The translations under genes were made by a program, and so were the position numbers. Under the pieces are notes generated by a model that was not told the origin of the DNA, ran no database searches, and saw only the letters and a program-made list of their open reading frames with translations. Positions 12,401 through 23,890 of a stretch of 64,000 nt of DNA are shown here, piece by piece. Source of the stretch: Glossina fuscipes (taxonomy: Eukaryota; Arthropoda; Insecta; Diptera; Glossinidae); assembly GCF_014805625.2 (NCBI RefSeq), contig NW_023998431.1, positions 6,270,213-6,334,212 of the forward strand, in the 5' to 3' direction. Position 1 is the first letter of the stretch. Every line of letters starts with the position of its first letter.

Positions 12401-13270
12401 ACAAAGACATATGGTTTTAAAACAAAAGATGAAAAATCAGCGCAAACACAAACAAAAGATTTGTGTAAACACCACAATTCTGTTAATCTGGATAACTTGC
12501 TTAAATTTTATAACACTACCCAGAACATTTTTTTGTTTTTATTGCTTGTTTTACTTCTTGCAAAATAATTTACGATATTGTTATGAAATTCGCTTTTGTA
12601 AGATATAATCCGTATCAGTGGATCGTGGACATTTTGATCAAGAGAAATACACTTCAAAGTTCTTTGATTTACAATTGTATTCATTTACTTACAATTACGT
12701 TCCTTAAATATAGGATTATTCACAATTTATTTTGGCCGTACAACTTCTCGACTTCTATATTCTTCCCCGACTAACTCTCCCTTTCACAACTATTCTATTT
12801 ATATACATCTCACAAGCATATACTATACCTAAATTTATGGTTTTATTTCTAGCCCCAGCCTGCTTTTCCTCTAATCATTTTCATCGGCCTGCAGCGGCAT
12901 AACGCGCCTGCGAATGCGCATTTGGGTTTTGTTTCTTTAGGGAATTTATTATTAGGGAAAATTACTTAGCTGAAATTAACTGGATTTGAGATTTTCGTAA
13001 CAATATGAACCAAAATTAAAAATCACATAATATTAAAAAAAACATTAGTGTAAGATAAACATAAATTAGATAAATAACTGTACAATTTAAATGAAACCAT
13101 CACGATTTCTTTTTGTGCTTTCTTTTCTTTTTTTTTTTTTTTTTGTGTGCATACATGCAAAACCATATTATTTGTGGATTTCCATTAAGTTTTGTAAAAA
13201 CTCAACAAACTTGGGGCCACAACCTGAAAAGACGGAAAACGTCTTATTATTTATATACTCCATCTACTTG
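12370..13270 (+). repeat. Copy of AT-rich terminal-inverted-repeat element (ends worn)
   Basis: The left part shares TATTGTTATACAAGAAAATG then GTAAAC...ACATATGG with copies at 25105, 40107 and 51432. The right part (12995-13250) shares the AATCACATAATAT block, AGATAAACATAAATTAGATA, the ATCACGATTTCTTTTTGTG block and GCAAAACCATAT with the copy at 51432. About 400 bp in the middle differ, and the outermost terminal repeats are not clear. It has no open reading frame of its own. Confidence 0.55.
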
Positions 13271-13611
13271 GCCGTATATTCTTTCCTAGAAGTGTTAAGA
13301 TCTCCTTAGGTTTACTCTAGTCCACATTTGCGGCTCTGTAAAAAAAATTTTATTTCGACATTTTTACTTTGCAAAGTTTTCATCTTAACATTTCAATTTT
13401 TTTGTAAACATTAGGAAAACGGTTTGCTTCAATCCGTTGAAATCAAAATATTAATAACGTGGCATCTTCCGAAATTAAAGATTATGTGGTATGCTTACAT
13501 TATATCAAATTAAAATAAGCAGATAGGAACAGCTGTCCTTATATTTGGCTAAAAGCAATTTAGGTAAGCACTGAGTAAAATAAGAAAATTTATATATCGA
13601 ATTGAAGGAAA
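13271..13611. other. Upstream region of Wbp11
   Basis: AT-rich sequence directly before the Wbp11 start codon; it must hold the promoter and 5' UTR. No conserved element was identified. Confidence 0.35.
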
Positions 13612-15485
13612 ATGGGACGCCGCTCAATAAATACCACTAAAAGTGGTAAATATATGAATCCTACTGATCAAGCTAGTAAGTGAATGGTATCTATTAATAT
13701 AAGTAATTTCTAATATGCAAGCTTTTATAAATATCCATTAGGAAAAGAAGCACGAAAAAAAGAGTTGAAAAAAAATAAAAAACAACGTCAAATGGTTCGA
13801 GCGGCTGTTCTGAAAAATAAGGATCCAAGTCAGATTCTTGAAGAAATGGAGAAGATTGATGAAATGGGTACAAACCTTCATTTCTCTAATGATTATAAAA
13901 AGCAATTTAAATTGAAAAACTATTTTCGTTTCGCTAGAATACAATGTCTTGCAACCTTCGCCACTAAATGAGAAAGTTCTAAGAGATAAAAGAAAGAAAC
14001 TAAAAGAAACGTTTGATCGTGTTATGCGTCTCTATGTAAGTAGAGAGTATAAAGCGCAATATAAAAGAAAGCTGAAAAAAGAAAGTTCTTCTACTTTAAG
14101 CACAACGACGACCCTGAGCACTGGTCTGAACTGAAGCGCAAGGAAGTGGAATATGAAAAGAAGCGACTTAAGAAGCAACAGTATTACGAAAGTGTGAAGC
14201 ATGCGCAAAGTGTACAAATTGACGAAATTCCTTTACCTTCCACGAGTCAAATGCCCGCTATGCCTACTCCAGCCGCAATAAATTTTACTGGTCCTAAGCG
14301 CCTACCTCCACCCCCAATAGCACTCTCGCTGCCCCCTTTTGCACCAGGAGCTCCACCAGGAACTTTGAAGAAGTCGAATGAAAATGTACAAGTTTGAACA
14401 TTCCTTACATCTATGTTTTCCGGAAACTTTTATTTCACAATTTTAGATAACCAAGACTCTCGATAAGCTCGAAGAAGTTAAGAAAAAAGATCCCTTAAGC
14501 GTCCCAATCGGACCACCTCCTGATTTGTTTGATATGCCCGACCTCAATACGGATGCCGAGGATGAGGAAGTCGTCTTAAAAAAGTACACACCAAAATCTA
14601 AGGTGGTGCCTAAACCAAATTCATTACAACAACGTATGCTAGCCATTTCTGGACAAAACATTGACGAATTCATGAGAGAGATGGAAAACGTTCATAAAAA
14701 AAAGGAACAAGAGGCTGCTGCAAGTAAAGAGATCTCTCAAAGCGCAGAAGGCGACGACATTTCGAAAAATAAGCCAAGTGAAGATAGGGTTAAAAATAAG
14801 GAGGTAGATTCCAACATGGCAAACGAAAATAAAGTGCAGCCGTCAATTAGTACAACTGGAAATGCGACAACGACAACTGTAGTAGCACTTCCTGTAGCCT
14901 TGGCGCCGAACACCCCTAGCACACAAGCACATTTGTCTATACCAGGACCTCCTGTTCCCTCTTTGGCAGGCTTAGCACCACCTATGCTTTTTAGGCCGCC
15001 GCTTCCACGACCGCCAGGTATGCATGGTTTTGGCATCCGAATGCCTTCTGGTCCACCTCCAGGGCCACGTCCACCTGCTTTAAGTAACCTCCCACGGATA
15101 GGCATACGGATCCCTGGACCACCTCCAGGTCTACCTCCACGTTTACCTCATCATCACAAAAGTATCCAGCAATTACATCAAAATAAAGACAGCAAGGGCG
15201 TTACTACTATATCTGCAAAGCCTCAAATAAGGTACATAACAATTTCGAAAAGTACCTAATAACTGACTTATATGTCAACAATTTATTTTTAGAAATCTAA
15301 GTGCCGATGTTACTCGTTTCGTACCCTCAACCTTGCGAGTGAAACGTGAAGAAAGTCGCAAGCATCAAAACCGTTCTAAACCATACGCCTGTGAGAATAT
15401 GAACTCCATTACAGATACCAACAAAACCGCCTCTAAAGATGACGCGTATTTACAATTTATGAACGAAATGCAAGGACTTTTATAA
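13612..15485 (+). CDS. Wbp11: WW domain-binding protein 11 homologue (splicing factor)
   Basis: WBP11 is a nuclear, proline-rich protein that binds WW-domain splicing factors such as PQBP1 and supports pre-mRNA splicing. Six exons join in phase: 13612-13675, 13742-13867, 13938-14035, 14101-14385, 14447-15231 and 15293-15485, for about 516 residues. The N-terminus MGRRSINTTKSGKYMNPTDQ and the KKELKKNKKQR and VRAAVLKNKDP blocks are the family hallmark, followed by LNEKVLRDKRKKLKETF. The C-terminal half holds PPGPRPP-type proline tracts, the expected WW-binding sites. The end reads ISAKPQI, then ADVTRFVP, and finishes AYLQFMNEMQGLL, matching the vertebrate tail. The exon 4 donor could instead be at 14391, adding two codons. 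Mature protein is shorter than the human one (about 640), mostly in the acidic middle. An AATAAA signal lies at 15549. Confidence 0.95.
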
Positions 15486-15548
15486 ATTCAAAGAATTGTA
15501 TGGTTTACTTTAACGCGTTTATTTAATACCGGTAGCTTTACCAATTTC

Positions 15549-15554
15549 AATAAA
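15549..15554 (+). terminator. Wbp11 polyadenylation signal
   Basis: A canonical AATAAA lies 64 bases beyond the Wbp11 stop codon, on the coding strand. Confidence 0.6.
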
Positions 15555-18500
15555 CCATAAAAAGGAGATTCAATCTTTTCCTTATTTGTAATCGTCAAGA
15601 GCCAATAATGTTGTGGAACTCGCGCTAATCAAACACATGATCATTTATTTCTGAATGAAACTAGACCTGGTAAGCAATCATCTATCATAGATGGTTCTAA
15701 ACAAAATAAATAACATATGTTGTCTTCAAAGGCAACTCTAAGCATCTGCTGCTCAAATTTATATTTTAGCTTTACTTATTGTTTATTGGACCAATTTATC
15801 TGTTGCATATTTGCCTATACTTAGTTTATTAGTCACGCGTACCTAAAATAAAGAACGTTATATTTGTCTTGGAGGGAAACCTGGGTATCATCTTGAGCTA
15901 ATAAGTAAAAACTGTACTGTTGGACAATCGGAACTTTCTTTGGCTTTATGGGAAATGGTAAACATTTGTAGCAAGCTTTAATTTAACATAGTGAGCTCGT
16001 TTTTCTTGGTTGACATCTTTGTATTCTTTCTCGCACTTGCTAAATATAGGCTTAGAAAAAAATTTTTGAAAATTGACGCCGTTGTTAATTTGCTTTGTTT
16101 ATTTGTTGGTTTTGCCCATGATCAAGATTCATCTAAGAAATTTGTTTTTTGCAGTCAGTTACGAATATACATACCTTAAGTTAAGAATATATATACATTG
16201 TAGGTGAGTGACCCGTAAAATAGGCAGGTTTTAAGAGTTTTATATATATTATTTTAAGCAATTTCATAATTTTTACCACGAGTCAGGTATGGAATCTTTA
16301 ATATTTTGCTTATGTATATTTGTTTAATGGCTTAAATAATTCCAGAGCAATGCTTTTTTTTACAACTTCTCTGCTCGTCATTTCTTTCAGGTACTACTAC
16401 TGTATAGGTAATGGCCTACAACCCTTTAGTATATTGTACAGCGAAGAATTTATTCGTTCAATAAATTTCATCCGATTTGTGTTGAAATTTCCACATACAT
16501 CAGACCCTCATTCCGCACTTTGTCCACTTCTCAGATAAGATGCTCATTTCTGATTCATTCCTTCTGCAACAACAGTCGACAAATAGTTAACGAAAAACGA
16601 AAATAGAATCGCAAACGTGACTAATGCTGTCTAGAAAGAAATTTCTCAATAATGTTTAACTTTCGCAAAAATTCTTTACGACTAAAGTGATCAGATTGTG
16701 TGCTAGGTTGCTCTCTTTCTTTGTTGGAAAAACGAATTCCGATAATGAAGATTTCACAATTGGAATTATCCTTTCTATACTATACTCCAGCTCGGTATTC
16801 TGTCTTAATAATAAAACTTGAACTCAGTATTTGCTTCGTTTATTTTTATTCACTTACCCGAAAAAGGTTATTAAAAACAAAATATTAAATTTAAATATTT
16901 AACACTGAAAATATAAATAGCTTTCAACGTGAAATGGTTCATACGGATGCTTGGCCACGCATTAAATCTTAAATATCATATTACTTTTATTTGACTTCCT
17001 TGTTTCTTTAAGTCAGAATTTAAAGAAACCGATGCGTGTTATTTTAGAAATCTTCCCACAGATTATCTATGTTTATTTAGGTAACCGTCATTTGGACGTT
17101 TGTGTTATGTAGGGCCTTCGTTATTCGAAATTTATTTCGAAAACATAGCAAGCAAATTTGACGTTCATCGGTCTAAAATGATCCAACCAAAATTGGATAA
17201 ACGTAAAGAAAGACAAACATGATGTAAAATTTGTATTAAAATGATCTACATTTGAATTTTATATTACAAATTTAATTGATACTTTTTCATTGTTATTGCG
17301 CACACTATTCTTTACTACAATGCATTTGTTTTGGCTCTTGGAGGGATTGTGATTGTGGTTTGTTTACTGTACTATAAATAAATAACGAAAGTATAATGAA
17401 AATGAAATCTAATACTTTCATGTATTTCATATTTTTTTGTGTTAAGAAAACTTTGATTTTTATATAATATATTAATACATTAACATATTAGTTTACCTAT
17501 AAGGAATGTATAATTTTTTAAAATGAATTGCAGTTCAATCCCAGTTTTCCATCATATATATAAGTGCCAACTTTCTCATTTTTACGAACCAACCTAAAGC
17601 AGTTTTATTCTTTATATCTTTTATTTGAATACAATTCAATGTAAAAGGGCAGAAGATACTTATTCGATTCAAATTAAGTTTGCCTTGATCCACGAAATCA
17701 AAAGCTTACTGGCGTAGCTTTCATTTGGTCACAAACCTTACGAATAAAATCTTCATATGTGTATTCGCAAAAACGTATATATATAAATTAACTCACCGCC
17801 ATTGCATTCAACCTATGGTTGCCTTTTGCGAAACATTCTTCATTTCATGCGAGCTTTCATGCGAACGGTAACGTGGGTTCCGTGTACTCATCCAATCACT
17901 TCAATAAATACTAGGAATAAATTAATCGACGTTTTTGTTCTTTTACTTCTTTTGTTTCTTTTTTAGGATAATGATTATGGCTATAAAAGATTCGGTCCGA
18001 CCGTATTTAGTTTTCTTACTCGTTTTTTACTCTGTTTAAAATTTAAAAGCACTCAAAATATTAGAAATTACATTCTTAAATAAATTATGATAAGCACATG
18101 ATTAAGTAGAACCAAAAGGATCAATTGAACCCTAATGTAGTGCCGCCCGCTATGTTAATTTGTTCACATGAAAACCAATTGTCTTGGGAGACTCTTCGTT
18201 TGCAAACCCGCTACTTCACAGCAAGAGACTTTAAAAATTGATAATTACGTTTGCCATACGAGCTATACACGTGCATAGACCAATCTCTCTACAAGAGCAT
18301 AATGTTTATAAGTTTTGATTTTATTAAACCCTTAATTTTATCAATTACAAAAAAAATTTGTAAATTATTAACATTCCATTTGAAACAGAGAGGATTTTAA
18401 TACAACGCGTCGCTTGGAAAAGACATGCGCACTTTGCTTATCTCACCAAATTTGTTGTTTTAAGCAAGATTAATAACGATTTGATAATTTACGGCAAAAG

Positions 18501-18555
18501 CGGCCAATCTAATATCAGTATACTATGCTTTTCGGACAACGCCCATTAACAATAT
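15555..18555. other. 3-kb intergenic stretch, nothing coding recognised
   Basis: Frames up to 72 codons occur on the plus strand, but none has recognisable motifs, splice partners or a start context. The stretch is AT-rich with several TATATA runs. It may hold a distal Wbp11 3' UTR and old unrecognisable repeats. Confidence 0.35.
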
Positions 18556-18559
18556 GATA

Positions 18560-19576
18560 CTTGAAAGTGGACTCTTAACTATACAAAACAGTCTTTAAGA
18601 ATTAAAAGCTGAAATCGTCCCCAATCGTCCTAATTCAAACAAATCTATTATCGGTGAAGATGTAAAAAAAATTATTATTCCCAAGATAATAAGTCGCCAT
18701 CCGCAATTGACTACTGTTTATATATCGCAAAGAAATTGAACGTTCCCTCGAAAGTTTTCCGCCATTTTGATCTTAAACCTCCGTGAGTTTTGAAAGGCTA
18801 CCCTTCTGACATTTCGCTGTCTATGTACAAGAAAGACGACACTCCAATATGTTCAGAAATCTAATTGCTGAAAAAACCCAAATACTGGAGAGTAACAGTT
18901 GGAATCTTTTTTATACGAATGGTTCTAAATCCTTACGTCTGCCACCTCCTTGTACCGTGGTAGATGCTTCAGGAGAGGTTCTTCTTAATCACATATTTCA
19001 CGAAAGTATTTCAAAGTTCACAACCAAAGTCAGAGCTATCCTTCACGCTACGAACCTTTCTCATAAAGTTAAACTCAAAACCGTCACTGTGACTGACAGT
19101 TTGTCTGTATTAAAAGCTATACGAAATCTTTCGACTTCGAGATGGGGCAGCATCCACAAATTAAGGAATATCATTACAAAATCCGCCGAAAAAATTGAAC
19201 TGCTTTGGGTACCAAGTCATATCAGTCGGATTATTGGCAAATGAGCAGGTTGATCGAGCGGCGAAGTATACTGTTTCTGCACCTCTAATTAATTCCACTT
19301 TTATGTCCAACAAACATTGAAAAAATCAAGATGAAAACATTTTCGAGGATTCGTCTTGGCGATACAATTGCAACTCACCAGTGGACCTTGAAGAAGTCTT
19401 CTTCCCCAAACTGCAATTATGGACAAACTCTCACTATAGAGCAAATTCTTTGTGGCTTCCTTAGCTTTTCCTTTGTTAGAAATATTGCAATAGGGGCAAC
19501 TAATCCTATGGACATCCTGAAATCAGCTACAGAACGCAATATAAATGCAATATATTATATATATTGCGTAAAATAG
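18560..19576 (+). mobile_element. LINE 3' end with RNase H domain (I/Loa-type)
   Basis: The frame 18849-19244 gives WNLFYTNGSKS, with the first catalytic position read as Asn instead of the usual Asp, then VTVTDSLSVLKAI (second Asp) and IELLWVPSHISRI (the His block). These are the ordered motifs of the RNase H that follows reverse transcriptase in I- and Loa-type LINEs. After a stop and a frameshift the next frame (19331-19576) gives RIRLGDTIATHQW and a Cys/His-like stretch ending TIEQILCG, the usual tail of such ORFs (RLGD...C...TIEHILC). Upstream, 18560-18840 resembles the RT thumb but is poorly kept. The element is dead. Confidence 0.8.
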
Positions 19577-20869
19577 AGCCGATAGTCTGTGTTGCTAGCA
19601 CTCAATGTCTTTTTCTTGTTACTGTAAGAATTTATTTCATTACTCCAAAACATCAGAAAAAGGATTTCGATGCCGAAAGCAGTTCAAAATATCTTAAAAT
19701 ACAATCATTGGCGTATCCAAAAACAAAGAGAAAATAAAAAATACATTTTTGTATTATTTTCACATATTAGAAAAAAATCTAAGATCTAAAATTTTGCGGA
19801 AATAATCGGCTATAGCTGATGGATTCGGTTCAATGTGCATGTGTTTGTAAAACGGATATTAAATTAAAAAAATTATATACAACAAGAATGAAAAATATTG
19901 TTTTGTAAAACGATTAAGCCGATGTACCGTCTTTTTCACCTACAATTGAAAATGATATTGCGAAAGAATTCAATCTTTAAAAATCGCGTGGAGGGCATTT
20001 CAGAACAACGACTAAACAGGGAGCTAAAGAAGTCATATACACGTATCCTTGACATCACCTTTAGAAAGTAATAGCCGTCATATTTGTGAATTAGTTAGCA
20101 TCATTTTTAAACTGGCCATCGAAATTGTTCTTGGCGTATATCTACAAATCTTAATATTAATATCTGCTGTAGCTTATAACAGTAGCTTTTTATTGTATTT
20201 GCGGAATACTTGTGAACTAAATATGACCGTTTCTATGCTAAACTTTCAGGTAACCATATTAAATATATGTATAAAATTTTATATAGTATATTATCATATA
20301 GATCATCATACCCTTTGCGCACACAAGCAATGATAAAGATTTAATCGAATCCGAAGGTCATGCTGATCAAAAATTTAACGTCTAATGTGTATTTCTGAAT
20401 TTTACAATTCAAAATGTAAATGTAGTATACAATTTTCTTCCGATCGCGGAGGCAGAAAATTATAACAGACCATAACTGGAAATCTCTTTTTCTATATATT
20501 CCTTTAGTAAATCTTGTTAGCTTGGCTTATATTAATTTATAAGAACATGAAAATTTTCTTTACAACTTTAATGCTGTCTACCTTGATGGAATTTTCTTTA
20601 GATTTTTGTTAAATGTCTGGTAACTATTTGTAATGAAATTATGCGTGAGTGCATCTATATATAGACGGCATATGTACTTGTTTTGACAGCAATTTTCGAT
20701 AGTTGTAAAAAAATTTTGTAACAAATTTTTATTTTAGGTTTTGATTACAAAGTATAATTATGAAAGCAAATTAAAAATGGATTAAAAGACCAAAGCAACA
20801 AAAATTTGGTGGTCGTCACGTCAATAGTACACATTATATATGCAACTGACAAATTTTGCATAAATAGAA
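19577..20869. other. Intergenic, upstream of the TTC17-like gene
   Basis: A hydrophobic frame of 94 codons (20049-20333) was considered and not accepted. The last few hundred bases before 20870 should include the promoter and 5' UTR of the TTC17-like gene; no specific element was seen. Confidence 0.35.
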
Positions 20870-22285
20870 ATGATACAAACTAAGGTCATATTGAAAGCGA
20901 CATTGGCTATGACAGCCCTTTGGTCTCTGATTACATTAACGAATTCCAGAACTTCAACAAGGTGGAAACTGAATTCGGCTACCGGAAAAATACAATTTCA
21001 CGACACTGGAGCGAAAAATAAAGGTTCTTACTTCGCAGATAACAAGACTATAAATGATCTTGATCTCACATCAGATATTTATCAACAAGATGCAGTATTT
21101 TACATAATTGCCACTTCTAACCGCATTTTCGATGGTGTTGACTGGTCGCAACAATCACTGGAGCCCTCAATACTACATTCTCCGATACAAATGTCTATCG
21201 GCCGTAAAATCTCAACGGAAAGTTTTAGTAGCAATTTGACTGCAGAGCAACGAATGGAACACGCACATAATGAAAAAGTAGTTAAAACACGTTTAAAAAT
21301 TAAAGAATCGTTAGATTGCGGGCAACTTCTTAATTATACGCAATATGATTATATCACAAATATAGGAGACCACTATAGACATAAGGAAATGAAATTAATG
21401 CCTGAACCAGAAGTAGGATCAAAAAATTATATTCTACTTGACTTTGTGTACGTGTCTATAATTGTGCATATATCTTTTTTCTAGGTAGCATATTTCTTTT
21501 TGCGCAATCATGATAAGCATGCTTATAAGAATTTCAATTTAGCCGCCCTAGAAGCCCACTTAAAACAAGCGAAACTTGATAATCCTCACTCAGCGAAAGT
21601 ATATCACCATATTGGCAACTACTGGCGTATTGTGGGGGATGCTATAGAGGCAGTCAAATGTTTCCGTCGTGCCTTGGATATATCTCCTACGGAGTCAGAA
21701 ATCATGTTCAATTTAGGTAAAGTGTTGTACAATTTACAGTATTTGGACGATGCTATATATATGACACGTAGGTAAGTTCACATGCATAGATTATTCGCTT
21801 ATTGAGCTTTATTTTAAATGTGTTTAGATCTATTGAATTTCAAAGCCCCGCACACACAGTATGGCCGCAATATTATATGCTGGGCGAAATTCTCAAGACT
21901 TATGGTGATATTCAAGGTTCGTTGCATTATTATCGCTTAGCTTTGGAATTGAACCCTACACATGAGCTTATTGTGAAGGCTTTAAGAGATATTGACAATA
22001 AGCCTACAGCTGGTATACATACTTATACGGTCGTCATAATTATAACTCTGGTAAATATTATATTATTTCACTCTGGAGATCCCTATTACCTTACATGGTT
22101 TGCAGGTGATTGCTGTGCTAAGTGTAATTGTGACGTGCTCTGTTCTAGATGACCATCGCGGTAATGTTGACGGCCGTGTTTCCATAGTTTCAAATCAAAG
22201 AAGTTTTCATCGAAATATGCGTTCATTGAAAGGATTTTCCACGGCACGTAACAACCGTTTGAGAAGATTTCGAATCAATATTTAA
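20870..22285 (+). CDS. Short TTC17-like TPR protein with signal peptide and C-terminal membrane segment
   Basis: Four exons join: 20870-21412, 21485-21771, 21828-22050 and 22106-22285, about 410 residues. The start is followed by a hydrophobic stretch (LKATLAMTALWSLITL), a likely signal peptide. Next comes TRWKLNSATGKIQFHD, which matches the mature N-terminus of TTC17 (ThWvvTedGKIQ), and LDCGQLLNYTQYDYI, like its DCTKILELPYSIHAF block. Exons 2 and 3 hold two to three tetratricopeptide repeats (AKVYHHIGNYWRIVGDAIEA; YYMLGEILKTYGDIQGS; HYYRLALELNP). Exon 4 adds a hydrophobic segment (TVVIIITLVIAVLSVIVTC) and a short basic tail with many Arg. TTC17 in vertebrates is about 1140 residues and acts in actin polymerisation and ciliogenesis, so this is a much shortened relative and its role is unknown. 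The exon 1 donor may be 21446 instead of 21413. Confidence 0.75.
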
Positions 22286-22783
22286 GCCGTTTCACATATG
22301 GACTCTGTCTTTAAATATCTGTGATAGCTACTTATCCGGTTAGCTACTTAAATCGGTTATTCCCTTTAACCAGACAGAAGTACACGGAGGGTTAAAAACA
22401 AATTAATCCAAAGATTTATATCACCAATATATCTCATTTGCCATACATTTAAATAGTTATACTCATATATCTTCATAATTATACATAAGTTTTATTATTA
22501 ACGAAGCTTTTACCAAAAAAGAAAAATAGCCTCTATCAACGAGTTATGCTTCTATTTTGTTCTCACCGTTTTTATTTATTTATTAAAAAAGGGCACAATT
22601 AATTATATAATTGTTGAATTCCTTAATTCTGGTAATGACATTTATGCTCTGGTACTTGTACTTATTATTAAATATAAATACACCCAAGAAAAAAACTATG
22701 AATTTTTAGATAATTTTTTTGTTTTTTATTTCATGTTGATGTAAGAAGTGAGGAAAATATTAAATGTAAGAAGGAGCATTGAC
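22286..22783. other. Tail-to-tail spacer between TTC17-like and Ntf-2
   Basis: The spacer must contain both 3' UTRs. On the minus strand an overlapping pair of AATAAA signals (plus-strand TTTATT at 22571-22580) lies about 205 bases past the distal Ntf-2 stop and is the likely Ntf-2 cleavage signal. Confidence 0.5.
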
Positions 22784-23816
22784 TTAGACGGAGTTATGTA
22801 TATTTAAACGGAAAATGTCATGAGCACAAAAAAATGTACCGCCCATGGGTTTCAAAACAAAAATTTGAGAGTAAGCATGTGGAGGATCTTCGTCGCACTG
22901 AAAATAGAAAACAATAATGTTTATATGAATAAAAAATGCTTATTAAGCTGAGATATGGGAGAATATTATTGTTAACACTATAAACGAACTTATCATGCTC
23001 GTAAGGAAACTTGAGACATATGAATATGAAAGGCCGTTAAATTTAAAATTGTTTTAAAGCAATGATAATATTAATGGTGGCAAACTTGAGTAATTGCGAA
23101 TAATATGAATATAAAGACTTAATTATTACTTTTTAAAATCAATAACCTGAGTTTTCATATTTTTCTTTTCATTTTTTACATTAGTTGATTAAATTTTCTT
23201 TTTGTGGTTTAAAATTTAGAATTGTATCGACAAGAACGCACTTTTGCAACGCTCATCAATATCTTTAGCATGGTCTTGTAGTAATGAGACATATTGATAT
23301 TCAAATAAGCTTTTAATGGGACATATTTAGAATTAGAAGCAAAAGTAAAGACTCTGCATTGACCATATTGATGAATTTCGCATTTTCTATTTCTTTTCTT
23401 TTTGCCTTTTCATACGCTACACGTCGTGCAATGACAGCCGGAATATGTCGTGTTGCACAAAAAAACTAGCACCCACTGGCTTCAATACAAATGTTTGTAT
23501 ATACGCATGTGGTTGATCCTCATCCGTCTGATGGTGAGCGCAAAATATTCAATATAAAATATAAAAAAATACGAAAATAAGCTTTGTATTATAAACAATA
23601 CATTATTCATTGAATTTATTGTATATACGTGTGTATGTCAAACAGAATTTAACTTTCTAATTCATAATCGCTATTCATGTAGGTCCATTCTTTTGTTAAA
23701 CAGGAAACTAACTTAAATTAATACTTCATCATTTTTTCAGCGTGATTATGAAAAGAAAATTATTCTTATTCTTCTGTATATATATATAAATGCATGTATA
23801 TATATATAAAATATGC

Positions 23817-23858
<42 letters not shown>

Positions 23859-23859
23859 G

Positions 23860-23890
<31 letters not shown>

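Noticed and set aside
20049..20333. 94-codon hydrophobic frame resembling a membrane protein
   Set aside because: The hydrophobic look comes from T-rich DNA; no family motif and no supporting exons.
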